A DNA stretch of 64,000 nucleotides from Planctomycetia bacterium (GTDB lineage: Bacteria > Planctomycetota > Planctomycetia > Pirellulales > Thermoguttaceae): NCBI GenBank assembly GCA_030539295.1, contig JAUNSJ010000014.1, positions 25,984-89,983 on the forward strand. The letters run 5' to 3'. This document shows positions 1-8,007 of this stretch, piece after piece; within the stretch, counting starts at the first letter, position 1, and each line of letters begins with the position of its first letter. Under the pieces are notes generated by a model. The model made no database searches and was not told the DNA's origin. It worked only from the letters and a program-made list of their open reading frames with translations. The position numbers and the translations under genes were made by a program.

Positions 1-1
1 G

Positions 2-187
2 GACTACGCCCCGCTTCCCTATAAGGGAGACGACGGACGCAATGCAGGTAATCTGGACGCGAAAAAGGTCGCTAAAGGCGGCTCTTGGCGTGATCGTCCG
101 AAATGGGGACGTGCCGGTGTTCGCGGTGAATACGAATCGTGGCAGAAAGTCTTTAACGTCGGCTTTCGTGTCGTTTGCGAGGAGTAA
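2..187 (+). CDS. C-terminal end of a formylglycine-generating-enzyme-like (SUMF1/FGE-sulfatase domain) protein, cut by window edge
   Basis: Only the last 61 codons are inside the window. Reading from base 2 gives an open frame ending in TAA at 185-187, with KVAKGGSWRDRP, then R-x-G-x-R, and a final VFNVGFRVVCEE. This order (RGGSW-like segment, conserved arginines, GFRVV at the extreme C-terminus) is the usual end of the FGE-sulfatase fold (PF03781). The family includes sulfatase-activating formylglycine enzymes, EgtB-type enzymes and many planctomycete secreted proteins of unknown activity, so the exact role cannot be set from this fragment. Planctomycetes carry many sulfatases, which makes an activating or FGE-like role plausible. 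The gene ends 104 bases before folD. Confidence 0.72.
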   Translation, partial: DYAPLPYKGDDGRNAGNLDAKKVAKGGSWRDRPKWGRAGVRGEYESWQKVFNVGFRVVCEE

Positions 188-291
188 GTTTGAACGCAAT
201 GGCAGTGGCGAGGAGCGGGTCGGTCGCGACGCAGGATTGACCTCTCCCCTGTCATTACTCTTGTCCGAATTTTATCAGAAAGGATTTTTTT

Positions 292-1191
292 GTGACTGCT
301 GCTTTACTTGACGGTAAGAGTCTGGCCGAAGAATTACGCGCGGAGATGGCGACTGATGTGGCTCGTTTTATTGAGTCGACGGGCATAACCCCGGCCCTGG
401 CTGTTGTTCTCGTTGGCGATAATCCGGCTAGTGCGGTCTACGTTCGCAATAAGGAACAGGCATGTCAGAAAGCGGGTATAAAGAGTCTCATGTTCCGCCT
501 GCCCGTCGAAACGCCAACGGAAGAACTGCTCACGCTTATCGAGCGTCTTAATAACGACACGACGGTCCACGGTATTCTCGTTCAACTTCCGCTCCCAAAA
601 GGAATCGACGAACAAAAGATACTCGACGCCATCGACCCGCGAAAAGATGTCGACGCATTTCATCCGGAAAACGTTGGTCTCCTTTCGCAAGGTCGGCCGC
701 GTTTTCTTCCCTGTACGCCCTATGGAATTATTCGGCTCATGGAGCGTCATCAGATTGAGACCTCTGGCAAGCATGTCGTCGTTCTCGGCCGAAGCGATAT
801 TGTCGGAAAGCCGATGGGTCTTATGCTCCTGCAGAAAGGGCAGGGGGGAGACGCTACGGTCACGATCTGCCATTCGCGTACGAAGGACCTCCCGAGTATA
901 ACGCGTCAGGCCGACATACTCATCGTAGCAATAGGCCGTGCCCAGTTCGTTACAGCCGATATGGTTAAGCCGGGCGCCGTGGTAATTGATGTTGGTATGA
1001 ATCGCATTGAGAACGAGAGCGTTGACGAAAACGGTCAGCCGTGCAAAGTGCGTAAGCTGGTTGGTGACGTCGATTACGACGGTGTTCGGGCAGTGGCCGG
1101 GGCCTTGACTCCTGTCCCTGGCGGAGTTGGCCCGCTTACCGTGACCATGCTCCTACGCAATACGATCGCGGCGGCACGGTTACAGGCTTGA
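292..1191 (+). CDS. folD: Bifunctional methylenetetrahydrofolate dehydrogenase / methenyltetrahydrofolate cyclohydrolase
   Basis: Cytosolic one-carbon enzyme that interconverts 5,10-methylene-, 5,10-methenyl- and 10-formyl-THF using NADP. The 299-residue length is normal for FolD. Visible signatures are Y50-x3-K54 (catalytic lysine in YVRNKEQAC), VHGILVQLPLP near residue 92, DVDAFHP with D121, the Rossmann segment VVLGRSDIVGKP, and the C-terminal signature GALTPVPGGVGPLT. The start is GTG at 292, a few bases after AAAGGA. The next gene begins within 3 bases of the folD stop, so the two are probably co-transcribed. Nothing looks degraded. Confidence 0.97.
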   Translation: MTAALLDGKSLAEELRAEMATDVARFIESTGITPALAVVLVGDNPASAVYVRNKEQACQKAGIKSLMFRLPVETPTEELLTLIERLNNDTTVHGILVQLPLPKGIDEQKILDAIDPRKDVDAFHPENVGLLSQGRPRFLPCTPYGIIRLMERHQIETSGKHVVVLGRSDIVGKPMGLMLLQKGQGGDATVTICHSRTKDLPSITRQADILIVAIGRAQFVTADMVKPGAVVIDVGMNRIENESVDENGQPCKVRKLVGDVDYDGVRAVAGALTPVPGGVGPLTVTMLLRNTIAAARLQA

Positions 1192-1193
1192 TC

Positions 1194-2372
1194 ATGAGCT
1201 TGCGTGTTGCTCGACTCTTGGTCGCTGTTCTGGCTGCCCTGTTGGGCCTGGGTACTGGTTCGGAGTTTGTCGGGGTCACACTTGCGGAGGAGTCGTTGCA
1301 CCGCGTTTGGACGACCCGCATTTCCGCCCGGTTCGACGACATGCCGCTGTCGGAGTTTCTGGAGCAGCGGAGTCAGAGCGTTGATTTCGTCTGGTTTATC
1401 GACCGGCGTCTGGATCCTGGCATGCCGATTTCCGGCTCGCTTACGAATCTTTCCCTGCGGGAAGGGCTTGACCAACTGGCGGCAGAAAATGAGTTAGGAC
1501 TCTGCTTCTTCGATCGACTCGTCTATATCGGTACGCGACAGTCGGCCGGGGAGCTGCTCCTTTTGCAGAGTATATTACGCGACGAACTTAAGCAGAGTCC
1601 CGGCCCGGCGATTAAACGGCTAATGGCTGACTGTCCTTTGACGTATTCGGAATTTAGCGAACCGCAAAAAATTCTGGAGCAGCTCGCGGGAAAAATCCGA
1701 TTTCGCTGGTCGAAACTTGAACTCATGCCGCACGACTGCTGGCGTGCCAACGAGTTGCCGCCACTGCCGGCGTGTGACCTGATCTCGCTTTTGCTCCTCG
1801 GCTTTAATGTGCGTTTGGCGGTCGATGCCGAAAACTCAATCTTGACTCCGGCCGCAATAGACCGTGAGCAGATACTTGAGCGAGTCTGGACCGGGCCTGA
1901 TTTACCCAACGTGGAAAGGCTTCGAAACGAATTTCCCGAGTGCGAATTTCAGACCGCGCGACGCAGTGGCGTGCCTACCCTGACCGCGAGCGGGACGTTT
2001 ACTGCCTTGGCCCGAATCGAATATGAAGTTGCTCTGGCTGACCGACTTGCCAGTTCGGAGTCAGACGCTCCTGGCGAGACAACGCATGCCCGGCGTGCGA
2101 CGCAGCGTGGGACTCCCCCTTCCCAAAAGACCATTTCCGGTAAAATTCAGAATACGGCCCTTAAGACCGTTTTTGAATTCATTGAAAAGGACCATGGACT
2201 TCGACTCCTGCTCGACGATTCGTTGCAGAGCGCCGGCGTAACACCGGAGACACGCATAACGTGCGAATTTAACAATGCTGGAGAAGAGGAAATCCTCAAT
2301 ACAATCGCCGGGGAACTTAAGGCCTCCTGGCGTAAAGATGGTAAGACAGCTACTTTTTATCTGAAGAGGTAA
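1194..2372 (+). CDS. Exported protein of unknown function with two STN-like segments
   Basis: About 392 residues with an N-terminal signal sequence (RVARLLVAVLAALLGLG) ending near AEE. Two stretches, roughly residues 40-105 and 310-385, have the pattern of a secretin/TonB short N-terminal (STN-like) fold: a first line such as FDDMPLSEFLEQ or IQNTALKTVFEFI, then a central ISGSLTNLSLREGLDQLA or ITCEFNNAGEEEILNTIA, then a final strand. Such domains usually sit in the periplasm and bind other envelope components. No enzyme motif is visible. ATG 1194 is preferred over TTG 1188, which would overlap the folD stop. Function unknown; the STN resemblance is by eye only. Confidence 0.65.
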   Translation: MSLRVARLLVAVLAALLGLGTGSEFVGVTLAEESLHRVWTTRISARFDDMPLSEFLEQRSQSVDFVWFIDRRLDPGMPISGSLTNLSLREGLDQLAAENELGLCFFDRLVYIGTRQSAGELLLLQSILRDELKQSPGPAIKRLMADCPLTYSEFSEPQKILEQLAGKIRFRWSKLELMPHDCWRANELPPLPACDLISLLLLGFNVRLAVDAENSILTPAAIDREQILERVWTGPDLPNVERLRNEFPECEFQTARRSGVPTLTASGTFTALARIEYEVALADRLASSESDAPGETTHARRATQRGTPPSQKTISGKIQNTALKTVFEFIEKDHGLRLLLDDSLQSAGVTPETRITCEFNNAGEEEILNTIAGELKASWRKDGKTATFYLKR

Positions 2373-2378
2373 TCGATT

Positions 2379-2591
2379 ATGAAAAAACATTTATTGTGTA
2401 TGTGTGCGGCCGCCGCGGCCCTGTTCGCACTTTGCTTCGGATGCCAGCAGGAGCCGAAAGTCGACGACGCGTCGTTCGGTACGGTTGTCGACCAGCTCCC
2501 GGAACTTTCCGACCGACCGGAATCCTTTACCTTGCCCGAAGGCGTGGAAAGTCAAGACTGCCCTGTTGCCAATGGGGAACATAGGCACTAA
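2379..2591 (+). CDS. Small lipoprotein, 70 aa
   Basis: Begins 6 bases after the preceding stop, with GAAGAGGT upstream as a ribosome binding site. The N-terminus is a classic lipoprotein signal: MKKHLL, an alanine-rich hydrophobic run, then LCFGC with C22 as the lipidated cysteine. The mature part is about 48 residues, acidic and Pro/Asp-rich, with no recognised domain. It probably belongs to the folD-STN-lipoprotein transcript and sits in an envelope membrane. Function is unknown. Confidence 0.62.
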   Translation: MKKHLLCMCAAAAALFALCFGCQQEPKVDDASFGTVVDQLPELSDRPESFTLPEGVESQDCPVANGEHRH

Positions 2592-2608
2592 AAAGTTTTT
2601 GCACAAAG

Positions 2609-2656
2609 AGCCCTGCGCAGTTCGGTTGCGGTTAATTACCGTATTCCCGCAGGGCT
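2609..2656. terminator. Hairpin between convergent genes
   Basis: AGCCCTGCG at 2609-2617 pairs with CGCAGGGCT at 2648-2656 (9 bp, 30-base loop). It lies between the lipoprotein gene on the plus strand and the GH28-like gene on the minus strand, where a two-way terminator is expected. No long T run follows, so confidence is moderate. Confidence 0.45.
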
Positions 2657-2669
2657 ATTGTGTGATAAT

Positions 2670-3962
2670 TCATTCCGTTACACCGACTGTTCCGGAACCG
2701 GTTATCTGCTGCGGGACAAAGCCCTCTTCTCCTTTAAGTACAACATTCTCCAAAGTAAGTTGTTCAATGGTTCCCTCATTATTAATGAGTGTCGAAGGCG
2801 TTTTCGTGCAGTTGATTTGAGTCACATTACGAAGGGTGAAATGGTCAATTATCGTTCCGGCACCTATCCTGACGGTTGCAGGCGGGTTGGGCAGAAATTC
2901 TCGACGCACGAGATTCTCAATCGTAACGTTGCGAATATTACATCCGGCTTCGAAATAGAAGAGGGGATTACCGTGTCGGGCCCGGTCGTCGAACTGTGAT
3001 TCGGGCAGGCGAGAAACCTCCTCCTGCTGCTTCGCGGAAAAGATGTGGTCAATCGTAACATCTTCAATGAGACGTTCGCCCTGGTGAACGTTGTGGTGCG
3101 TAAAAGAGACCACGTGGTAGCGCCAGGAGCCGAAAATATTTGTAATGTGAACGCGTCGCACGGGGTCGCCTGCGGAGAGAATGCGAACCGCGGTGTAACC
3201 GTTGTCGGCCCAGAGACCGTCCACGAGAATATCGGCAATTTCACCGGCGGCTAATTCGTACATCGCGCCATCGTTCGCGTTCAGAGCCACCATATCATCG
3301 TTCGTATTGCCACGCAAATTCACAATTCGACCCTGGCGACATCCGCCGTTGAGGTGTATGCCGTCCATATTCCGTTTCGCCAGATTGTAATCGAAGCGAA
3401 TGTTTTCCACACAAAACGAGCGTATCTCGCCCAGCTGCACGGCAAACGTTTCCGGGTCCTTTAAGGTCAGGTTCTGAACGGTTAAATTTTGCACATTTTT
3501 GAATTGCATGAGCACGCCGTTATATTCTTCCGGATTATACGTTTCGTGCTTACTCACATAGCCAGGCGTATGATAGCGGCATGTCTGCGTCAGATTATTT
3601 CCGTCCCAGATACCGCCTTCAATGGTAATATTGGCGTTACCATTCTGATAATCTGAATTGCTGATGAGATGCTGCAGACCCTCATCGGCCAGACGAATCG
3701 TGGTCGTTGGGTCGAGCCGGAGCGTCTGGTTCGAATGAATTTTCAGCGTCTTGCACAGGAGATAACATTTTTCCGGAGGCGGGAGATAAACGAGTGCCGC
3801 GCCGGAATCGAGCATGGCCTGAATGGCCGGCGCGTCGTCGGTTACGCCGTCGCCAGCCAACCGTGCCGGGTCGTCCGCCGCGCTTACGAACGCATGGGAC
3901 GACAGGAGCAGGAGTATCAAGGCGAATAAACCTCGTTCTTTGTGTCTGCGGGTCACGAACAT
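2670..3962 (-). CDS. Secreted right-handed beta-helix enzyme, GH28 (polygalacturonase)-like
   Basis: 430 residues with a signal peptide (GLFALILLLLSSHAFVSA) and then the GDGVTDDAPAIQAML opening that is typical of pectate-lyase-superfamily/GH28 beta-helices. Repeating N-x-T/V coils follow (NITIEGGIWDGNN, VQNLTVQNLTLKDPETFAVQL). The segment NMDGIHLNGG followed by NTNDDMVALNAND resembles the GH28 catalytic aspartate region (the NTDG and DD motifs), in a degenerate form. The likely role is hydrolysis of an acidic or plant-derived polysaccharide outside the cytoplasm. It is the last gene of the sigma-FecR-DUF1559-lipoprotein operon, 14 bases after the lipoprotein gene, which suggests the regulators sense its substrate. 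The substrate cannot be assigned from sequence. Confidence 0.78.
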   Translation of the reverse strand: MFVTRRHKERGLFALILLLLSSHAFVSAADDPARLAGDGVTDDAPAIQAMLDSGAALVYLPPPEKCYLLCKTLKIHSNQTLRLDPTTTIRLADEGLQHLISNSDYQNGNANITIEGGIWDGNNLTQTCRYHTPGYVSKHETYNPEEYNGVLMQFKNVQNLTVQNLTLKDPETFAVQLGEIRSFCVENIRFDYNLAKRNMDGIHLNGGCRQGRIVNLRGNTNDDMVALNANDGAMYELAAGEIADILVDGLWADNGYTAVRILSAGDPVRRVHITNIFGSWRYHVVSFTHHNVHQGERLIEDVTIDHIFSAKQQEEVSRLPESQFDDRARHGNPLFYFEAGCNIRNVTIENLVRREFLPNPPATVRIGAGTIIDHFTLRNVTQINCTKTPSTLINNEGTIEQLTLENVVLKGEEGFVPQQITGSGTVGVTE

Positions 3963-3976
3963 ATTTTATTTCTTTC

Positions 3977-4396
3977 TTATTTAACGCCCGGATTACGTTT
4001 TAGCGAAATATCAAAATTACGTTCGCCACTTTTCGAGACTTCGCATTCCAGCGGTGTCGACTCCGCGTTTTCGTAACTCTTGTCAATAAGAGAGATGACC
4101 TTTTCCGAGGCCAGGTCATTACCCACAGTTTTCTGCACCCCGCTGACGACGACTTTGTACTTGCCCGGAGGAAGCCCGTCGTTCGTTCCCGTTGAAGACA
4201 GCTTATACGTGCCATCAGGGGAAATGATCCCACTGGCCATGTAGGTATCGGTGGTAAAACTGACTTGCCCGGAGGTCACGACTTCGCCATCGTCAAAGGT
4301 CACTTTGCCACCGAATGGAATTTTACCATTGGAGCACCCGGAAAGGATGAACAGACAAAAAACCAACAGTGGTATCAGTTTTATAGCGCGTTTCAT
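3977..4396 (-). CDS. Small lipoprotein with carboxypeptidase-regulatory-like beta-sandwich
   Basis: 139 residues. The signal IPLLVFCLFILSGC marks C21 as the lipid-modified cysteine. The mature part reads GGKVTFDDGEVVTSGQVSF, then SPDGTYKLSS and PPGKYKVVVSG, the pattern of planctomycete lipoproteins with a transthyretin-like/carboxypeptidase-regulatory fold (G-x-V-T-x-DG... G-x-V-x-F... GxY). Such lipoproteins very often sit directly downstream of DUF1559 genes; two further pairs in this window (15384 and 51687) repeat the arrangement. It probably packs on the outside of a membrane as partner of the pseudopilin. The partnership is inferred from gene order only. Confidence 0.82.
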   Translation of the reverse strand: MKRAIKLIPLLVFCLFILSGCSNGKIPFGGKVTFDDGEVVTSGQVSFTTDTYMASGIISPDGTYKLSSTGTNDGLPPGKYKVVVSGVQKTVGNDLASEKVISLIDKSYENAESTPLECEVSKSGERNFDISLKRNPGVK

Positions 4397-4452
4397 TGTT
4401 TATACAACTTTCTATTTAATTGTTTTTTGATTACGATGATCTGGTAATGCGA

Positions 4453-5541
4453 TTACGGAATGGAGACGGAGTTTCCATCAGCGACATTGCAAAGGTTGGC
4501 GAAGAGCGATTTTTCCCCGGTTGGCGTGGTTAGGGAAAGTGCGTGAACGGCACCATCGGCAGACAGGAAGTTTATGACGCCTGCGTGGCAACTGCCCCAG
4601 TTCGCAGCGGTGAAAGTATTTTCTACAAAGCAGGACCTTTGATGCACGGAGTGAGCAAATTTATCGTTCAGGGAACGGCCAGCTGGAAATGCATATTGAA
4701 ATAAACCGAAGACATTAATTGCACAGTCACTCATTTGCATTCTCTTATTGGCATCGCTGTCTCCGGCGCTTCCATCGGCGCTCACCGTTTCACAGACACC
4801 GATCATACTGTTTTGAATATGTTTTTCGCCCATAATGAGCGTATTGCTCGTACCATCGAGAAGACGGGCAAACGTGTCGCGTGGCTGCCAGGTCGAGGCG
4901 TCACTACCGGACCAGGCCGCGGCACGAAAAGACCCGCACTGCAATCGTAAGTCATCCAAGCCGGTATATTCATTGAGCGGGTTGACGTTATACGTGTAAT
5001 GAGACCATCGACCGGCCACATCGTGACCGATTGGAAAAGCGTAATCCCCTTGTGCACCACACATACTTTGCATGCCTGTACTGCTGGCGTCACCATTGGG
5101 CAGGGGAACAATCGTCGAACGACGCGATGGGCAAAGGTAGGTTGTTATTGAACAACTTTCCTTCTCTTCGGTCGTCAATTTATTCCAGAAATCGCTATTG
5201 TTCATGCTGGTGACGAATTTATTCGTCTTATTGGAATACCAGTCATAGAGGGTATTATTCTCCATGTAGGGTAAAATCAGGACGAACAACGAGGCGCGGT
5301 ACGACTTGTTCGTTTGTTCTGCTTTTGTTGTCCCAATACAGGAAGGCGGTAAGCCTGCGCGGACGTCGTGGAAATTATGAACGGCCAGGCCGATCTGTTT
5401 CAGATTGTTTGTACACTGCATACGTCGCGCGGCTTCCCGGGCCGCCTGAACCGCCGGGAGCAGCAAGGCGATTAAGATACCAATAATCGCAATGACCACC
5501 AGTAGTTCCACCAGGGTAAAACCAAATCTTTTCACTTTCAT
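4453..5541 (-). CDS. DUF1559 pseudopilin-like protein (copy a, in frame)
   Basis: 362 residues. The N-terminus [16 protein letters not shown] carries a prepilin peptidase site (G|F) with glutamate at +5 and a hydrophobic helix ending [15 protein letters not shown], then the [17 protein letters not shown] signature of the DUF1559 family (PF07596). The C-terminal third has the usual [15 protein letters not shown] segment (a degenerate form of the more common FCDGSV). Start 5541 is set by AGGAGAG 8 bases upstream; an open frame continues further up but overlaps the FecR gene. Unlike the copies at 14253 and 50435 there is no G tract before the pilin segment. The gene lies 40 bases after the FecR-LamG gene. 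Family function is undefined; a cell-surface or pseudopilus role is inferred. Confidence 0.93.
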   Translation of the reverse strand: MKVKRFGFTLVELLVVIAIIGILIALLLPAVQAAREAARRMQCTNNLKQIGLAVHNFHDVRAGLPPSCIGTTKAEQTNKSYRASLFVLILPYMENNTLYDWYSNKTNKFVTSMNNSDFWNKLTTEEKESCSITTYLCPSRRSTIVPLPNGDASSTGMQSMCGAQGDYAFPIGHDVAGRWSHYTYNVNPLNEYTGLDDLRLQCGSFRAAAWSGSDASTWQPRDTFARLLDGTSNTLIMGEKHIQNSMIGVCETVSADGSAGDSDANKRMQMSDCAINVFGLFQYAFPAGRSLNDKFAHSVHQRSCFVENTFTAANWGSCHAGVINFLSADGAVHALSLTTPTGEKSLFANLCNVADGNSVSIP

Positions 5542-5581
5542 GATACTCTCCTTCTTCCTTTTTTTGTCAAGGTTCCATTTT

Positions 5582-7300
5582 TTATTCCTGGTCCGTGGCT
5601 TCGTAAACCGCTTTTGACCAGACGTTAAATTCGGCCAGTGGCATGGCCAGACTGCGATTGTTATCGCTGCCCAACCGTCCACGATAGTTCCCAATGGTTA
5701 TTTCGTTCGGCTTGACCTGAGCCTGATTGCGCCATTCGACGGATGTCTGCCCCGCAATCTGTTGCGGAATGCGTCGCCCATCCACATATTGCATAATCTG
5801 GTGTTTTTCAGAATCGAGGACAAGTCGCAGATGGACCCAGACGCCCCGTTCCCGAAGGCCGAGACACGGTATGCTCGTATAGCAGTCGGGAGTCTCGCCG
5901 CTTCTCGATGCAAATTGCACCTGTAAGCACCCTTCTTGAGTTATCTGCCAGAGTAAAGCACCCTGTTCTTCCAATAAATTTGTACTCGACATAAGGACCT
6001 GTGCCGATTTTTCTGCCGGTTCGTAGCGAACGAGTGCCTCGAAGGTCATGGAGGAATACGGGCCGCCCAGATTCACTGTGATGCCGTCGTTTCGGTCGTC
6101 GAATTTCCAGGCACTGGTCTTGTAGAGTGAGCCGGAAACGCGCTTGCCGCCGAGCCAGCGTGCAAAGCACAAATTGTTCACTTGCGACCGATTCCTTATC
6201 TTGCCGGCCTTCTTCTCGTTCAGGTCCAGTTGCAGGAGGAGAGACGGGTCTTCCGCCTGTGCCTCTTGGGCTATTTCTTTCTCCGTTATGGCCATTTGCA
6301 CTCTTTGGTCCACCTTCTCGTAAAAGACCGGCGACGCTATATAGTCAGAATTAACCGTTGTCGCAACACTCTTGACACGATTCGACAGGTCGAAATGCAG
6401 ACTCTGATTCTCAAAAAGAGGAAATAATTTTTTTGTGGTCGAAAGAAATTCTATCTTACCCTTAAGCGTTTGAACGAGCGATTCCTTTTTGGCAACGTCG
6501 ACGTAAAATTCCGTACCGCGGTCAACGACGGAGCCGAACGGCGTGGCCAGTTCATAGCCGTGTCCCGCTTTCGGAACGGAGACACTGACTTTCCCCTTAT
6601 GGCAAAAGGATTTCATGGCGTCGCTTATGGTCAGTTCGGCCGGCCCTTCCAGAATAAGGGTCGTTCCGTTATTCATCTGAAGTTGAACCAGGCCGCTCTT
6701 GAGTCGGAACGAGCTGGAGTCGACGAGCTGTCCGCGCCGGTATTCATCCGCGTCCTGCTCCCAGACGGCGTCGATGGTTTCGTTGACCCGGGCCATGGTT
6801 GTTATTGGTTCTTCCGGAATGGGTCGCAGTGCCCGTTCGACGAAGAAAATTGTTGTGGCAAGAAGAGCGCAAAAGACGAGGAAAATGGTTACGACCGGGG
6901 CAATGGACTCCTCGAAATCCCGCTTTGAGGGCCATACACATTTTTTTGCGAACCGTGCGGCGAGTCGAATCGGATGACGATGGGCACGTTCGGCGGCTCG
7001 CTTGGCCCGGTACTCTTCGACCATGACGGAAATGGGGCGTTCTGCGTTCTGCAAGGCGACCAGTTCATCCCAGGTCGGTGTGCGTTCCACTTCAACCGGC
7101 TTGCTTTCTGTTACCGGTTCAGGAGAACTCAAGGCGCGTTCGCGCAGATAGAAATCGCACCAGAGATTCCGCTGCAAGAGAGCACGCACCTCGTCTTTCT
7201 CTTTGAGCAATGTCAGCAGCGTGCCCGCTTCGTCTGCCGAAAGCGTCTGGTCCAGATATTTCGCGATGAGCAAATCTGGCGAAGGTTCAGAGTTCGACAT
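5582..7300 (-). CDS. FecR-type regulator with C-terminal LamG/concanavalin-like domain
   Basis: 572 residues from ATG 7300. Residues 1-130 are cytoplasmic and begin with an anti-sigma-like helical segment ([21 protein letters not shown]). One membrane helix lies at about 132-154. A FecR domain follows at roughly 195-295 ([35 protein letters not shown]). The last about 165 residues look like a LamG/concanavalin-type jelly roll ([42 protein letters not shown]). The start overlaps the ECF sigma stop by 14 bases and is preceded by GGAAGGAGAG, which points to translational coupling. The layout suggests the membrane protein senses a sugar or surface ligand outside and controls the sigma factor inside; FecR-ECF pairing is well established, the LamG ligand is unknown. 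Confidence 0.9.
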   Translation of the reverse strand: MSNSEPSPDLLIAKYLDQTLSADEAGTLLTLLKEKDEVRALLQRNLWCDFYLRERALSSPEPVTESKPVEVERTPTWDELVALQNAERPISVMVEEYRAKRAAERAHRHPIRLAARFAKKCVWPSKRDFEESIAPVVTIFLVFCALLATTIFFVERALRPIPEEPITTMARVNETIDAVWEQDADEYRRGQLVDSSSFRLKSGLVQLQMNNGTTLILEGPAELTISDAMKSFCHKGKVSVSVPKAGHGYELATPFGSVVDRGTEFYVDVAKKESLVQTLKGKIEFLSTTKKLFPLFENQSLHFDLSNRVKSVATTVNSDYIASPVFYEKVDQRVQMAITEKEIAQEAQAEDPSLLLQLDLNEKKAGKIRNRSQVNNLCFARWLGGKRVSGSLYKTSAWKFDDRNDGITVNLGGPYSSMTFEALVRYEPAEKSAQVLMSSTNLLEEQGALLWQITQEGCLQVQFASRSGETPDCYTSIPCLGLRERGVWVHLRLVLDSEKHQIMQYVDGRRIPQQIAGQTSVEWRNQAQVKPNEITIGNYRGRLGSDNNRSLAMPLAEFNVWSKAVYEATDQE

Positions 7301-7844
7301 CGGCCAACTCTCCTTCCAGCTTGCTCTCAACGCACTTTTCCAGTACGTTGCGAATACGGGTAAAGAAACTGTACAGCGCGTTTACGTTTTTATGGAAGAG
7401 TTCCGCCAGCTCCTTAATCGGCACGCCTTTTATATAATGGGCTTCCAGGAGTTCACGATGTTCCGCGGAGAGATTCTCCATACAGAGTTCAAGAGCTTTG
7501 AGCTTCATGGCCCGGGTCGGCCGGTCGTTTATGTTTTCCTCCTGGAGGTTCCGCGTGTATTCCGCGACGTTCTGCAGCGATTCCGGTTGATGGCGTAAAT
7601 GTTCACGCCAGTATTCCAAAGCTATATTGGCCGTAATCTGACGCAAGAGGGGTCCGCAATTCCCCGAATAATCCCATTTCTCCGCATTCTCGACAAAACG
7701 AACAAAGACATCGTTGACAATATCGCCGATGAGACTGTGATTCGGCGCGGCCTTAAACGCGGCCACGCGAATCGCGTCGATCTGCTCCAAAAAAATCTTT
7801 CGGGCTTGCTCGCTTTTGTCCCCGTTTTGTGACTCGGATGTCAT
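7287..7844 (-). CDS. ECF sigma factor (planctomycete/verrucomicrobial type)
   Basis: 185 residues. Sigma region 2 covers roughly residues 15-85 (DIVNDVFVRFVENAEKWDYSG, LLRQITANIALEYWRE) and region 4 roughly 120-175 (LSAEHRELLEAHYIKGVPIKELAELFHKN with a helix-turn-helix). ATG 7844 follows GAGGAGATAGAC. It is the first gene of the five-gene minus-strand operon ending with the GH28-like enzyme, so it likely drives its own operon in response to the FecR-LamG protein. A perfect inverted repeat lies in its leader (7864-7882). Confidence 0.93.
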   Translation of the reverse strand: MTSESQNGDKSEQARKIFLEQIDAIRVAAFKAAPNHSLIGDIVNDVFVRFVENAEKWDYSGNCGPLLRQITANIALEYWREHLRHQPESLQNVAEYTRNLQEENINDRPTRAMKLKALELCMENLSAEHRELLEAHYIKGVPIKELAELFHKNVNALYSFFTRIRNVLEKCVESKLEGELADVEL

Positions 7845-7863
7845 GTCTATCTCCTCTTGCTCC

Positions 7864-7882
7864 GGTGAAAACGATTTTCACC
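7864..7882 (-). promoter_or_regulatory. Perfect inverted repeat in the ECF operon leader
   Basis: GGTGAAAA (7864-7871), CGA, TTTTCACC (7875-7882): an 8-bp perfect dyad 20 bases upstream of the sigma factor start codon. It could be an operator or an RNA hairpin that limits access to the nearby ribosome binding site. No promoter could be placed with confidence in the AT-rich stretch behind it. Confidence 0.45.
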
Positions 7883-8007
7883 CTACAAAAGATAACTGAC
7901 GCAAGTTGCCCAATCCGCGCAGGAAATTTGCCTTTTTTCCTGTTTTTTTGCCTTTTTCCCCCTTTCTTTTTTCGACCGGTTCGAAAAATAACCCGATTGG
8001 CCCTCGT

